From positions 1-64,000 of IMG/VR virus record IMGVR_UViG_3300043411_000942: a stretch of DNA of 64,000 nt; one strand, 5' to 3'. This document shows positions 47,669 to 55,056 of this stretch, one piece after another; within the stretch, counting starts at the first letter, position 1; every line of letters begins with the position of its first letter. This DNA is from a virus. The notes beneath the pieces were generated by a model. That model was given only the letters and a program-made list of their open reading frames with translations. It did not search any database and was not told where the DNA came from. Made by a program: the position numbers and the translations under genes.

Positions 47669-47696
47669 TTAAATCCCTCACCCTTCCTGACGTAAG
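47668..47696 (+). promoter_or_regulatory. Phage promoter motif for 47704
   Basis: CTTAAA (47668-47673), 15 nt, GACGTAAGG, 7-8 nt to ATG 47704. Confidence 0.73.
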
Positions 47697-47703
47697 GTAG
47701 GGC

Positions 47704-48090
47704 ATGACCCTCAGTCTTACCACCAGTATCCATGCCGATCAGCCCTTGTACCAGCAAATCATAAAGGCCGTTGAGGTCTTCACCAACGCCAAGTTTGAGG
47801 GGCCCCACACCGTGGAGTCCCCGTCCAAGGGGTCAATCCTGACCCTGACCTGGGACCCTAATGCAAGATGCTTTCTGGTCGAGGGACAGGTGAGCAAGTA
47901 CACCTCTGTGACGAGGGGAAATGTACTGAAGCTTTTATCTGGGGGAGCTGATCATTTTGGTATAATCCTTGCGGTAGCCAACATGATCCCCCACCTTTAC
48001 GGTGTCTGCAAGGAAGAGGAGCAGCGTCAAAAAGAGTACGCTGTTCAGGTTCAACAGGGGATGGCAAACTTCCTCAAGTCGTTCGAGTGA
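47704..48090 (+). CDS. Hypothetical protein, 128 aa
   Basis: Starts MTLSLTTSIHADQPLYQQII. Alpha/beta with a helical C terminus. No recognised domain. First gene of the long plus block. Confidence 0.73.
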   Translation: MTLSLTTSIHADQPLYQQIIKAVEVFTNAKFEGPHTVESPSKGSILTLTWDPNARCFLVEGQVSKYTSVTRGNVLKLLSGGADHFGIILAVANMIPHLYGVCKEEEQRQKEYAVQVQQGMANFLKSFE

Positions 48091-48134
48091 TCCTCAGATC
48101 CTCCAAGTACATCCTGAGCAAGACCAAGGTTGCT

Positions 48135-48572
48135 ATGAGCATTGACAAGACTGATATCTTCTTTGTCTGGACTGGAAAGGTCCCTACCCCTGAGCAGGTT
48201 GCAGCGGCTCAGGTTTACATCCAGAAGGAGTTCGGGATCAATTTCCAATTCCCCGAGCCATCAGATGCGGATGTGGAGTACTTCAAGCGGGTCTCTAATC
48301 TGACTGAATTGGAGGGGTTCCCACGCTGCTTTAACGGTGGGGTACACAAGGTCAAGAAGGTCATGGAATTCTTGGATGGGCTTGGCATTGGGTCCCGTGT
48401 CAACGTGTCAGAGTACACCTACGATGACTACCTCAAGCCTCCGTACAACATCTACTCCCGTCTAGGTGAGGAGCACACTGGGATTGCTGACGCCAAGGCC
48501 CAAATCCAAAAGGTGCTCGACCTCCTCCCCGCTAGAGATCGTAAGTACATCCTCTCGACCCTTGGGAAGTAA
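48135..48572 (+). CDS. Hypothetical protein, 145 aa
   Basis: ATG 48135 (MSIDKTDIFFVWTG) is chosen; a GTG at 48087 would add 16 residues and couple to the previous stop. Helical C terminus (AKAQIQKVLDLLPARDRKY). Function unknown. Confidence 0.7.
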   Translation: MSIDKTDIFFVWTGKVPTPEQVAAAQVYIQKEFGINFQFPEPSDADVEYFKRVSNLTELEGFPRCFNGGVHKVKKVMEFLDGLGIGSRVNVSEYTYDDYLKPPYNIYSRLGEEHTGIADAKAQIQKVLDLLPARDRKYILSTLGK

Positions 48573-48574
48573 CG

Positions 48575-48682
48575 ATGCACTTCTACGTCTACAGCTTCAA
48601 GGATGGTCACTACACTTACGCTAGGACCGAGGGCAGTTGTCGGTCACACCATCCGAAAAGCTTTCTACTGAAATCCGGTTAA
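48575..48682 (+). CDS. Small hypothetical protein, 35 aa
   Basis: ATG 48575 three bases after the previous stop. Starts MHFYVYSFKDGHYTYART. Its GGT TAA end is the -35-like box of the next promoter. Confidence 0.58.
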   Translation: MHFYVYSFKDGHYTYARTEGSCRSHHPKSFLLKSG

Positions 48683-48705
48683 ACCTCGGGGCTTCCTACA
48701 CGTAG
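48678..48705 (+). promoter_or_regulatory. Phage promoter motif for 48717
   Basis: GTTAAA (48678-48683), 15 nt, CACGTAG (to 48705), then TAGGGATCACA before ATG 48717. Confidence 0.77.
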
Positions 48706-48716
48706 TAGGGATCACA

Positions 48717-49001
48717 ATGGCAAAGTTTCGAGTTAGTGCGACCATCTACAAGACAGATAAGAGCCCCAGGACGTCGGTCTTTGACGGCCCTTGGAAAGCT
48801 TCTCCAGAAGAGGCCCTTGACGCATTCAAGGCGAAGCTTGTAAAGCAAGGGCTGGACCGTAAAGGTCTTTTCAAACCCTTCGTTGCTGAGCAGCTGCCCC
48901 GAGGAATGGCACCCGAGGCGGATAGCCGATACGGCTATCAGCGACTCTCTGAGGATGCTGCCACCCAACTCAACCTTCGTGGGTTGAGGGCATTCAAGTA
49001 A
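48717..49001 (+). CDS. Hypothetical basic protein, 94 aa
   Basis: Starts MAKFRVSATIYKTDKSPR; beta hairpin then helices (SPEEALDAFKAKLVKQG). Function unknown. Confidence 0.74.
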   Translation: MAKFRVSATIYKTDKSPRTSVFDGPWKASPEEALDAFKAKLVKQGLDRKGLFKPFVAEQLPRGMAPEADSRYGYQRLSEDAATQLNLRGLRAFK

Positions 49002-49008
49002 GTTCTAG

Positions 49009-49036
49009 GTTAAACCCTCAACCCTCCCACACGTAA
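49009..49036 (+). promoter_or_regulatory. Phage promoter motif for 49056
   Basis: GTTAAA (49009-49014), 15 nt, CACGTAA (to 49036), then a 19-nt leader with GAAAGAAGGA before ATG 49056. Confidence 0.74.
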
Positions 49037-49055
49037 ACAAGAAAGAAGGACTACC

Positions 49056-49400
49056 ATGACGACCAAGAAGATCATCGTTTCGCAGGAAGACTACAAGGAA
49101 GCCGCTCAGGAGATGGTGACCTTTCTCCAGCGCCAGCAGGAGAAGCTAGGGGAGATCATCAAGAACTTGAGCATCTCGACCGACTTCTCCCCTATCACCA
49201 TCGAAGCCATGCGTGAGGCCACTCAGGAGATGAAGGCCACTCCGGTTCAGTTGGCAAAAATGGTCAGCGTTTCGGTGCAACGGGGTCTCAGCTCCTTCGA
49301 GGAAGATAAGCTTCGCTTCCAGGAAGGCCTGAACGAGCGTAAGCAGAAGCTCCTAAACGGCACCCTCCGGATCAACCGACGAGATGAGGCGGCTGAGTGA
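49056..49400 (+). CDS. Helical hypothetical protein, 114 aa
   Basis: MTTKKIIVSQEDYKEAAQEM and long helices throughout; likely coiled coil. Has both the promoter motif and a good Shine-Dalgarno, so it may be well expressed. Confidence 0.75.
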   Translation: MTTKKIIVSQEDYKEAAQEMVTFLQRQQEKLGEIIKNLSISTDFSPITIEAMREATQEMKATPVQLAKMVSVSVQRGLSSFEEDKLRFQEGLNERKQKLLNGTLRINRRDEAAE

Positions 49401-49609
49401 AGCTGCCGATCCTCATCGATGCTGACGAGGTTGCAGGTGTCTACGCTGCCCTCTGCTCCATGGTCTTGGACATTCACTGTCCTCAGGATCAACTTACAGC
49501 TGAGGAGTGGGAGAAGGCCAAAAGCACTTGGGCTCGGCTTGAACACGAGATGAATCGTCGAGCCTTGGAGGAAAAGAATGAGCACACGACCACTGCACAC
49601 GATCGCTAG
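49397..49609 (+). CDS. Hypothetical protein, 70 aa
   Basis: GTG 49397 in a GTGA overlap. Starts with KLPILIDADEVAGVYAAL; helical. Overlaps the next gene by 32 bases. Confidence 0.66.
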   Translation: MKLPILIDADEVAGVYAALCSMVLDIHCPQDQLTAEEWEKAKSTWARLEHEMNRRALEEKNEHTTTAHDR

Positions 49610-50060
49610 AACCAACTCCTCGGTCCACATCACAACCCCACGTAACTCCGAGGTTCTTGGTCTTATTGGGGGTGGTCTCGTACACGAGGGGTTAGCCCTG
49701 ACCAATGACGAGGTTCGGGCCCTTCGGAAGCTCTACGGGTACGACGAACCTCGGAAGCGTCCGCGCTTGTCTGAGGAAGAGGAGCCTTCTTACGAGGTTC
49801 GCGAACAGATTCGAAAGGCGGACAAGAGCCAAAAGGTGGAGGACTTTCATCAGGCGGGGGCAGACCGTAACCTCATCCGACACGCCCAACTTGATGGGTT
49901 GCGGCTAGTTGCCTGGCTGGCCAAGTTCGTAGACAAGGATGAGGACCCTCTCGCCTTCCTTGTCAGTGTAATGGCAGACAGCGGGATGGACGTGGACATC
50001 GAAGACATCGAGTGGGTTCACGGTACAGCTGACGACCCCCCTGACTTTGACCCACGATAA
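49578..50060 (+). CDS. Hypothetical protein, 160 aa
   Basis: Starts MSTRPLHTIARTNSSVHI. Charged central part (RKRPRLSEEEEPSYEVREQ) and an acidic C terminus. Function unknown. Confidence 0.73.
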   Translation: MSTRPLHTIARTNSSVHITTPRNSEVLGLIGGGLVHEGLALTNDEVRALRKLYGYDEPRKRPRLSEEEEPSYEVREQIRKADKSQKVEDFHQAGADRNLIRHAQLDGLRLVAWLAKFVDKDEDPLAFLVSVMADSGMDVDIEDIEWVHGTADDPPDFDPR

Positions 50061-50070
50061 AGGTGGAACT

Positions 50071-50334
50071 ATGGGTAATCAATCAACATTAGTAAGCGTT
50101 CCAGTCCAGCGTAAGGAGCTTGTAGCTTTGCTTGACCTCGAAGCTAGGGTAGTTTGCCTGCATTACGCAATGGATCACAGCCCTGGGAACGACCTGGGAG
50201 CAACGGCCATTGCCCTTGCTCACGCTGACCTCCGAGCGGCCATCAAACGCCTTGCGAACCTACGAGGGCATGAGCTGAGCGGCTCCCTCTTTCTGTCTGA
50301 GATGCTCGTGCGGCATGCCACGAAACTTCCATGA
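50071..50334 (+). CDS. Helical hypothetical protein, 87 aa
   Basis: ATG 50071 (MGNQSTLVSVPVQRKEL) follows AAAGGTGG. Mostly helical. Function unknown. Confidence 0.72.
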   Translation: MGNQSTLVSVPVQRKELVALLDLEARVVCLHYAMDHSPGNDLGATAIALAHADLRAAIKRLANLRGHELSGSLFLSEMLVRHATKLP

Positions 50335-50338
50335 TCTA

Positions 50339-50367
50339 GTTAACTCCTTCAACCTCCCTCTCGTAGG
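50339..50367 (+). promoter_or_regulatory. Phage promoter motif for 50375
   Basis: GTTAAC (50339-50344), 15-16 nt, TCGTAGG (50361-50367), 7 nt to ATG 50375. Confidence 0.72.
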
Positions 50368-50374
50368 TACAGGT

Positions 50375-50650
50375 ATGAAGTTCAAGAAGGTAGCTCCTGC
50401 GATTCACCTCTCTTCTACCTCGGTCACCTACCGTGACATCTACGGGGGAGTTCATACCTCCCAGGTGACTCTGCGCATTGATGCGCGGACCAAGGGTCGG
50501 ATTCGGGTGGACCGGGCATCCTTCGGGATGTGGGAAGCCATTGACAACAACTGGCTTGGGTGTAAGACCCTCGTAGCTGCGCGTAAGATCGCAGAAGACT
50601 GGGCTACCCGAGCCAACGCCCAAGCTACCCTCAGCCCGCTTGAGTCCTAG
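50375..50650 (+). CDS. Hypothetical protein, 91 aa
   Basis: ATG 50375 (MKFKKVAPAIHLSSTSV) is set by the promoter. Beta-rich then helical (LVAARKIAEDWATRAN). Function unknown. Confidence 0.72.
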   Translation: MKFKKVAPAIHLSSTSVTYRDIYGGVHTSQVTLRIDARTKGRIRVDRASFGMWEAIDNNWLGCKTLVAARKIAEDWATRANAQATLSPLES

Positions 50651-50656
50651 ATTCAG

Positions 50657-50684
50657 GTTAAACCTTCTAACCTCCAAGACGTAG
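50657..50684 (+). promoter_or_regulatory. Phage promoter motif for 50693
   Basis: GTTAAA (50657-50662), 15 nt, GACGTAG (to 50684), 8 nt to ATG 50693. Confidence 0.76.
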
Positions 50685-50692
50685 TACTCTCC

Positions 50693-51025
50693 ATGACCAC
50701 CTCCAAGTCCGCTAGCTACCCCTCAAAGACCACTGAACTCACGGTTCTGCGAAAGTTTCCGTCCGCATTTACCTGGGGACGGATCGTGGCCTTCCATGAT
50801 CTGGGTCCCTACACGATCGCAGGGTTCCACCCTATCTCCTACACTGGGGAAAGCAAAACCAAGCATCTGGACGTCACGGAGTATCATGTGTGGGTGGACG
50901 GTAAGGATACCTGTACGGGAGCTAAGAGCTTGGAGGAAGCCATCCTGCTTGGGATTGGCATCCGCAACCTGGGTGCAAACAGTGGCCCCCACATGGCACG
51001 AGCTGCCTTCAAGATCCTTCAGTGA
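50693..51025 (+). CDS. Hypothetical protein, 110 aa
   Basis: Starts MTTSKSASYPSKTTELTV; beta core (VTEYHVWVDGKDTCTG) then helix. Function unknown. Confidence 0.73.
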   Translation: MTTSKSASYPSKTTELTVLRKFPSAFTWGRIVAFHDLGPYTIAGFHPISYTGESKTKHLDVTEYHVWVDGKDTCTGAKSLEEAILLGIGIRNLGANSGPHMARAAFKILQ

Positions 51026-51372
51026 CCCCCTACCAAAGGGTTTGCGAGCTGCACTTCAAGTTTCTTGAAGACGTTCACACCCTTCTCGTAACTGAGGCGG
51101 GAGCAGACCCAGACTCCAAGCAAACCTTTATGAGGTACATGCTGGACCCTACAGGGAACCAGGTAAAGGAGTACCGCTTCAAAGGGGCGTTTAGAGGCGG
51201 TGGTAAGCTCTGGATGGACAACAGTAAGTTCTGGATGGGCAACTCCCCCTACTGGGTCTCCTGCTACCCCGAGCACTACGCAGAGCTTGGTGCTCGTGTG
51301 GTCTACCTCAACGAAAAGATTGAGGCCCTCTACCTAGCGTATGCAACCAAGAGCCGAGAGCTAGTCCCATGA
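51022..51372 (+). CDS. Hypothetical protein, 116 aa
   Basis: GTG 51022 in a GTGA overlap. NSKFWMGNSPYWVSCYPE and a helical end; the phrase WMDNSKFWMGNSPYW looks like an internal repeat. Function unknown. Confidence 0.72.
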   Translation: MTPYQRVCELHFKFLEDVHTLLVTEAGADPDSKQTFMRYMLDPTGNQVKEYRFKGAFRGGGKLWMDNSKFWMGNSPYWVSCYPEHYAELGARVVYLNEKIEALYLAYATKSRELVP

Positions 51373-51737
51373 ACAAAGCACGTCGTAGACTCGCCCGAGC
51401 ACGTAGGTACCGAGACCGGGCTTACATTCCACAAGGCTGGACCATGGGTGGAATGAGCCCAGAGTTCCCAACGAAGACGGAAGAGCAGGTAGCTCGATTC
51501 GTGGCGGAAGTCACGAGGCGAGCACGGAAGAACAAGGTCCTTGTTATCACTTGGAACGACCGCATGGTGCAAGACCTTCGGCGTCTCCTCCCCACAGACC
51601 TGACCACGGCATGGGATGTGGCGCTCCATGTGAAAGTAGTTTCCCTGTGGGATGCCTTTCACCAGAGCAATCTGGCCCTCAACTTTCGCGGGCACATCAC
51701 TGCCTTTCCTGCCTCTAACTTCAAGCTGAGAGCTTAA
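51369..51737 (+). CDS. Basic hypothetical protein, 122 aa
   Basis: Starts MNKARRRLARARRYRDRAY, strongly basic, then alpha/beta (KVLVITWNDRMVQDLRRL). Ends in GCT TAA, which forms the CTTAAG of the next promoter. Confidence 0.72.
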   Translation: MNKARRRLARARRYRDRAYIPQGWTMGGMSPEFPTKTEEQVARFVAEVTRRARKNKVLVITWNDRMVQDLRRLLPTDLTTAWDVALHVKVVSLWDAFHQSNLALNFRGHITAFPASNFKLRA

Positions 51738-51760
51738 GCAGCTCTCGTCTCTTTCCGTAG
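51733..51760 (+). promoter_or_regulatory. Phage promoter motif for 51769
   Basis: CTTAAG (51733-51738), 15 nt, TCCGTAG (to 51760), 8 nt to ATG 51769. Confidence 0.74.
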
Positions 51761-51768
51761 GGTTCAAC

Positions 51769-52110
51769 ATGTACGAAGATTCCAGGCGACCTCAAGAGGT
51801 CAAAGCCTACACGAAGGAGATTCTTGCTCCTCTGATGTATGAAGCCTACATTAGCACCGCCTACAGTAGCACCGAGGGCAATTGGCCCGACTGGTCGGGC
51901 CTTCCTGAGGGTGTAAGGAAGTTTTGGCTGCTCAAAGCAAACAAGTCGATAATGTTCCTTGCGCTGAGTGGCACGAGTATCACGGACTCGGAGAAGCACG
52001 TAGCACTTCTAGCCTACCTCCTGTGGGATGGTAGCCTGTGGGAGGGCAGTGGCATTGATGCTTGGATGGCAGTGGCCAGACTTGTTCTAGCTAAGTTGAA
52101 AGGAGCCTAA
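51769..52110 (+). CDS. Helical hypothetical protein, 113 aa
   Basis: Starts MYEDSRRPQEVKAYTKEI; a duplicated STAYSST phrase lies near residue 26. Function unknown. Confidence 0.72.
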   Translation: MYEDSRRPQEVKAYTKEILAPLMYEAYISTAYSSTEGNWPDWSGLPEGVRKFWLLKANKSIMFLALSGTSITDSEKHVALLAYLLWDGSLWEGSGIDAWMAVARLVLAKLKGA

Positions 52111-52112
52111 TC

Positions 52113-52478
52113 ATGGACCCCAAGAACAGAGAGCACCTGAGAGCCCGTCTACTTCAAAAGAATCTCCCTAGCCTGACGGGCACCTGGGTCATTCGTGGGG
52201 AGGACGACAACGCAGACCTGGCTGGTCCTCACTATACGCCGAAACTTGGCAAGGTGAGGGGGACCTATGCGCAAGCAGTGGACTACGCCCTGTCCATTCC
52301 TAGCTTCGTTTCATGGGGTAGAGGGGGTTCGATCGACCTTGACCAAGAGGAGGAAGTCATTGACCTCGACAACCTTCAGGAAGCCCTTCGAGAGAAGCTC
52401 TTTCTTGAGCGTGACGCCCTGAACAGGCGCATCGACGAGATTGAGAATACCCTTCGGGCTATGCCACGAAAGGGGTAA
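52113..52478 (+). CDS. Hypothetical protein, 121 aa
   Basis: Starts MDPKNREHLRARLLQKNL and ends with a charged helix (EALREKLFLERDALNRRIDE) that may dimerise. Function unknown. Confidence 0.73.
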   Translation: MDPKNREHLRARLLQKNLPSLTGTWVIRGEDDNADLAGPHYTPKLGKVRGTYAQAVDYALSIPSFVSWGRGGSIDLDQEEEVIDLDNLQEALREKLFLERDALNRRIDEIENTLRAMPRKG

Positions 52479-52481
52479 CAA

Positions 52482-52637
52482 GTGATTGAACCACAAGAGA
52501 ACGAAGAGGAAGCACTCGCTCTTGCCCTTCGACTTGGGCTTGAAGAGTGTGAGCGTCTGAGGGCCAAGTGTCAGGTGCTTGAAGACCGACTAGATTATCA
52601 AGACCAGCTTCGGTGGTTGGGAAGGGAACCTGTATGA
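52482..52637 (+). CDS. Small coiled-coil protein, 51 aa
   Basis: GTG 52482 follows AAAGGGG; the stop overlaps the next ATG. Acidic helix (ENEEEALALALRLGLEECER). Function unknown. Confidence 0.64.
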   Translation: MIEPQENEEEALALALRLGLEECERLRAKCQVLEDRLDYQDQLRWLGREPV

Positions 52638-52987
52638 GCGGTGTAGTTTACTTCAAGGACCGTACGGGGTACATCCGTAAGCTTCCTGCGGACGCCCCTG
52701 CTCGCTACAAGGGTAGTGGGGATATGTTCCTGGTAGGCGCTGCTAGCACGACGGATGTTCTAATACAGGTCTATGACAATGGGTGGATCGAGGGGTCTGT
52801 TATTGGACCCCCAACCCGCTATGTCTTCGAGCTAGTGTGGGAGTCCTGGGAAGGCGAGCAAGACCTCCGCTCTGCTCTCCTTGCATCGATAAAGTCCTCG
52901 GAGGTAGCCACCAAGCCGATCTTGACCCGAGTCTACCCGGTCTGCGACTCGACGAAGGCTGTAGTGACCCGATCTTGTAAGCTTTGA
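52634..52987 (+). CDS. Hypothetical protein, 117 aa
   Basis: ATG 52634 (MSGVVYFKDRTGYIRKL) by ATGA overlap. Beta-rich. Function unknown. Confidence 0.72.
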   Translation: MSGVVYFKDRTGYIRKLPADAPARYKGSGDMFLVGAASTTDVLIQVYDNGWIEGSVIGPPTRYVFELVWESWEGEQDLRSALLASIKSSEVATKPILTRVYPVCDSTKAVVTRSCKL

Positions 52988-53012
52988 CCTAGGCTCCTGG
53001 AAGAGTAAAGCC

Positions 53013-53279
53013 ATGAATACACTTCAAGAACAACTTGCCCACCTACGCTCATTGAAGGACGGGTGGGATGAGGACCCCAGGGAGCGAGAACCCGCTCCAG
53101 CACCTACCCCAAAGGTCATCGAGGATGCTGAGCGGGTAGCTCTAGCCCTTGAGGCCTCAGGCTTCACGGATGTCACGCTCAGTGCTGACGTCATGGGTGG
53201 CGTTTGGCTGGGTGTGAGCCGAGGGTGGATTATCTTCCGCAACAAAGGCACGAGAATTGCCTTGGGTAAGGGATTTTGA
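53013..53279 (+). CDS. Hypothetical protein, 88 aa
   Basis: Starts MNTLQEQLAHLRSLKDGWDED, a phrase (LKDGWD) common in small phage proteins, with a Pro/Ala linker and a beta end (GWIIFRNKGTRIAL). Function unknown. Confidence 0.73.
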   Translation: MNTLQEQLAHLRSLKDGWDEDPREREPAPAPTPKVIEDAERVALALEASGFTDVTLSADVMGGVWLGVSRGWIIFRNKGTRIALGKGF

Positions 53280-53504
53280 ACCTCAAGATCCTACAAATTC
53301 AAGTCTTGGTTAGGCCCCACCATCCCGACCTCGTAAGCTTTGACCTAGACGACGAGGTATCTAGCCCATTTCCTGTCTTTGGGGACCGAGCTTCTGTCTC
53401 GACTCTCGTTCAGGCAGGTTATGGGTTGGGTTCAGGAAAACTTCCCTGGGGTTCCTGTCCTTGTTGAAGAACACTCCCAGCTTGGCTCGAAAGAATCTGG
53501 TTAA
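53276..53504 (+). pseudogene. Gene with probable frameshift near 53415
   Basis: A TTG at 53276 (TTGA overlap) gives NLKILQIQVLVRPHHPDL and on to about STLVQA. The sensible continuation MGWVQENFPGVPVLVEEHS is in another frame (ATG 53421) and ends GGT TAA inside the next promoter. Joined, they make one 75-residue protein. Confidence 0.45.
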
Positions 53505-53528
53505 AGGTTGACCCCGAGGTTACGTAGG
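53500..53528 (+). promoter_or_regulatory. Phage promoter motif for 53534
   Basis: GTTAAA (53500-53505), 15 nt, TACGTAGG (53521-53528), 5 nt to ATG 53534. Confidence 0.77.
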
Positions 53529-53533
53529 ATAGA

Positions 53534-53719
53534 ATGAGGGTGAGACGAAGAGAACCTCTTCAATCTGCCCAACCTCCTCAGCTGGACCTAATCAACCTAG
53601 CTGAAAGCACTCGACGAGATGAGGGAGAAGTGATTAACTCTCTTGGCAAGCTTGGCGTAACCTTCTGGCGTAACCCGGAAAAGCTAGGCAAAAAAGCCCC
53701 TACGTGTCGCCTAATATAG
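53534..53719 (+). CDS. Basic hypothetical protein, 61 aa
   Basis: Starts MRVRRREPLQSAQPPQL; a helix-turn-helix-like LAESTRRDEGEVINSLGKLG follows. DNA binding is possible. Confidence 0.68.
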   Translation: MRVRRREPLQSAQPPQLDLINLAESTRRDEGEVINSLGKLGVTFWRNPEKLGKKAPTCRLI

Positions 53720-53809
53720 GCTCTCTAGGTTCTCTCGGGTGTGAGTTTGGGCAGACTTAAGAGGCTCTCGGAAGAGACCCAAAGAAAAAACGTAGAAGAC
53801 GCAAAATAA

Positions 53810-53837
53810 GTTAAGAGTGATGAAGCTCTTGGCGTAA
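53810..53837 (+). promoter_or_regulatory. Phage promoter motif with leader for 53859
   Basis: GTTAAG (53810-53815), 15 nt, GGCGTAA (53831-53837), then a 21-nt leader with CAAGGAG before ATG 53859. The upstream 53720-53809 stretch holds only a doubtful 22-codon GTG frame. Confidence 0.72.
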
Positions 53838-53858
53838 TGAGAATCAAGGAGACTGAAA

Positions 53859-54329
53859 ATGACGATGACAAAGGAAGAGTTGCTCGCGTGTATTGAGAAG
53901 AAGGTCACTGACCTTGCCACTATCGCTGCCGGGAAGGCACGGTTGGAGGGGCAGGAGAGGGCCTTCATTGCTGAGCTGCTTGCGGCTCATGGGAAGGGAC
54001 CCCACATGGTGCTGGGTAAGCCCAAGTTCATCTTCACCAGCAAGACAGGTAACGTCTACATCTCTGACCCTCGCGGTACCATGAAGGGTGTCAAGCGAGG
54101 CCCCCGTAAGCCCAAGGTGGCTCCTCCGGTGGAGACGGTGGCTGAGGTTCCGATGGCTGCGGCTGTTACCGCCTCGGCTGAGGAGGAGGCTCCTGAGGCT
54201 CCTGAGGATGAGGCTCCTGAGTCGGGTGGCTTCACGGCTGAGCAGCTGGCGGACAAGCCAGAGGATGCCTTTGAGGGCTCGGAGGATGAGGATGATGAGG
54301 ATCCTCTCGCTGGACTGGACCTCGACTGA
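53859..54329 (+). CDS. Acidic-tailed hypothetical protein, 156 aa
   Basis: N-terminal about 85 residues: helices (MTMTKEELLACIEKKVTDLA) and a beta part with KFIFTSKTGNVYISDPRG, then a basic patch. The last 70 residues are Glu/Asp/Pro/Ala-rich ending SEDEDDEDPLAGLDLD, typical of single-strand-binding proteins or DNA mimics that use acidic tails. G+C-rich codons and its own terminator suggest high expression. An SSB-like role is only a guess. Confidence 0.78.
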   Translation: MTMTKEELLACIEKKVTDLATIAAGKARLEGQERAFIAELLAAHGKGPHMVLGKPKFIFTSKTGNVYISDPRGTMKGVKRGPRKPKVAPPVETVAEVPMAAAVTASAEEEAPEAPEDEAPESGGFTAEQLADKPEDAFEGSEDEDDEDPLAGLDLD

Positions 54330-54337
54330 GATGACTG

Positions 54338-54371
54338 GGGTGTAGGAGAGCTGGAACTCTCTCCTACACCC
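54338..54371 (+). terminator. Hairpin terminator after 54329
   Basis: GGGTGTAGGAGAG and CTCTCCTACACCC form a perfect 13-bp stem with an 8-nt loop. The tail is CCCCTT, so termination may be partial and let transcription continue into the RNA cluster. Confidence 0.75.
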
Positions 54372-54375
54372 CCTT

Positions 54376-54476
54376 AGAGGGCAGAAGACTGAGCACACTG
54401 CATGGTGACCTAGGAGAGCTAGGTACGGCTTGTTGTGTGGCCTGTGAAACACAGTGCGCTCATTCTCCTGCCCTCT
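54376..54476 (+). ncRNA. Structured RNA, copy 1 of a tandem pair
   Basis: Outer stem AGAGGGCAG/CTGCCCTCT (9 bp), second stem TGAGC-CACTG/CAGTG-GCTCA, then hairpins ACCTAG-GAGAG-CTAGGT and GGC-N10-GCC. Unpaired ATGGTG, ACGGC and TGAAACA are shared with copy 2 at 54593-54681. No protein frame explains it. Confidence 0.72.
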
Positions 54477-54493
54477 AAGAAAGACCCGATTAT

Positions 54494-54573
54494 GCCGAAT
54501 CGCGAGGCCGCAAGGCCGTAAGGGCGACCCTCAGATGGCCAAGAGGGGATCAGGTTCAAGCCCTGGATTCGGC
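54494..54573 (+). tRNA. tRNA-like cloverleaf, isotype unclear
   Basis: The acceptor GCCGAAT/ATTCGGC (7 bp) resembles tRNA-Leu ends, and the T-arm TCAGG-TTCAAGC-CCTGG is canonical. The D region folds as CGC(GGCC-GCAA-GGCC)GCG and the anticodon-position arm is CCCTC-N10-GAGGG with a 10-nt loop, larger than the normal 7. GCC follows instead of an encoded CCA. It may be an unusual tRNA, a decayed one or a tRNA mimic. Confidence 0.55.
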
Positions 54574-54592
54574 GCCTATTACACTCAGGAGT

Positions 54593-54681
54593 AAAAGATT
54601 GAGCCTATTGAATGGTGTCCTGGGAGACCCAGGGACGGCGCATGTATGTCCGCTCATGAAACACAATAGGCTCGTTCTTTT
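54593..54681 (+). ncRNA. Structured RNA, copy 2 of a tandem pair
   Basis: AAAAGA/TCTTTT and GAGCCTATTG/CAATAGGCTC (10-bp perfect) form the main stem, with hairpins CCTGGG-AGA-CCCAGG and GCG-N10-CGC. Stems differ from copy 1 by compensating changes while ATGGTG, ACGGC and TGAAACA are kept, good evidence for RNA function. Confidence 0.72.
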
Positions 54682-54689
54682 GCCCCTCA

Positions 54690-54852
54690 GGAGGCCCCAA
54701 TGCTCTGCGGTTACTGCCTAGGTCATTCAGTACGCTGAGGACACGGCCTACGCCCACGTCGCTCTAGCGGCCTCATGAAGTGTACACCGTACTCTTCCAA
54801 GAAGTATTCGCTAGGATCGTCAACGCCACCCAACTGTACTACTGAGTAACCC
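54690..54852. other. Region with only broken coding signals
   Basis: Short frames (for example MLCGYCLGHS at 54700 and YAEDTAYAHVALAAS, then VYTVLFQEVFARIVN) read like pieces of one protein in different frames, so a decayed gene is possible. No start or ribosome site supports any of them. Confidence 0.35.
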
Positions 54853-55026
54853 ATGTTCAAGCTAATTCTACGCCCACGATACGACTCCGACAACACCTAC
54901 CCGAGCGATATCACCATCCTCCAGACAGAGGACGGTCACTTGTCGATTGACTTGGGCGATCGAAGGATTGAGGTAGACAAGAACGACATTAGCAAGCTCA
55001 GTAAGTTGCTTGACTTGAGTCAATAG
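54853..55026 (+). CDS. Small hypothetical protein, 57 aa
   Basis: ATG 54853 starts MFKLILRPRYDSDNTYPS and ends LSKLLDLSQ. Beta-beta-helix pattern; function unknown. Confidence 0.66.
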   Translation: MFKLILRPRYDSDNTYPSDITILQTEDGHLSIDLGDRRIEVDKNDISKLSKLLDLSQ

Positions 55027-55028
55027 CC

Positions 55029-55056
55029 CTTAAGGGTTAGCCCTGAGCGTACGTAG
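55029..55056 (+). promoter_or_regulatory. Phage promoter motif with no clear coding target
   Basis: CTTAAG (55029-55034), 15 nt, TACGTAG (55050-55056). No ORF of more than 13 codons follows within 100 nt, so it may drive a non-coding RNA beginning near 55060 with the hairpin GGGTCAC-CTGAGAC-GTGACCC. Confidence 0.65.
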
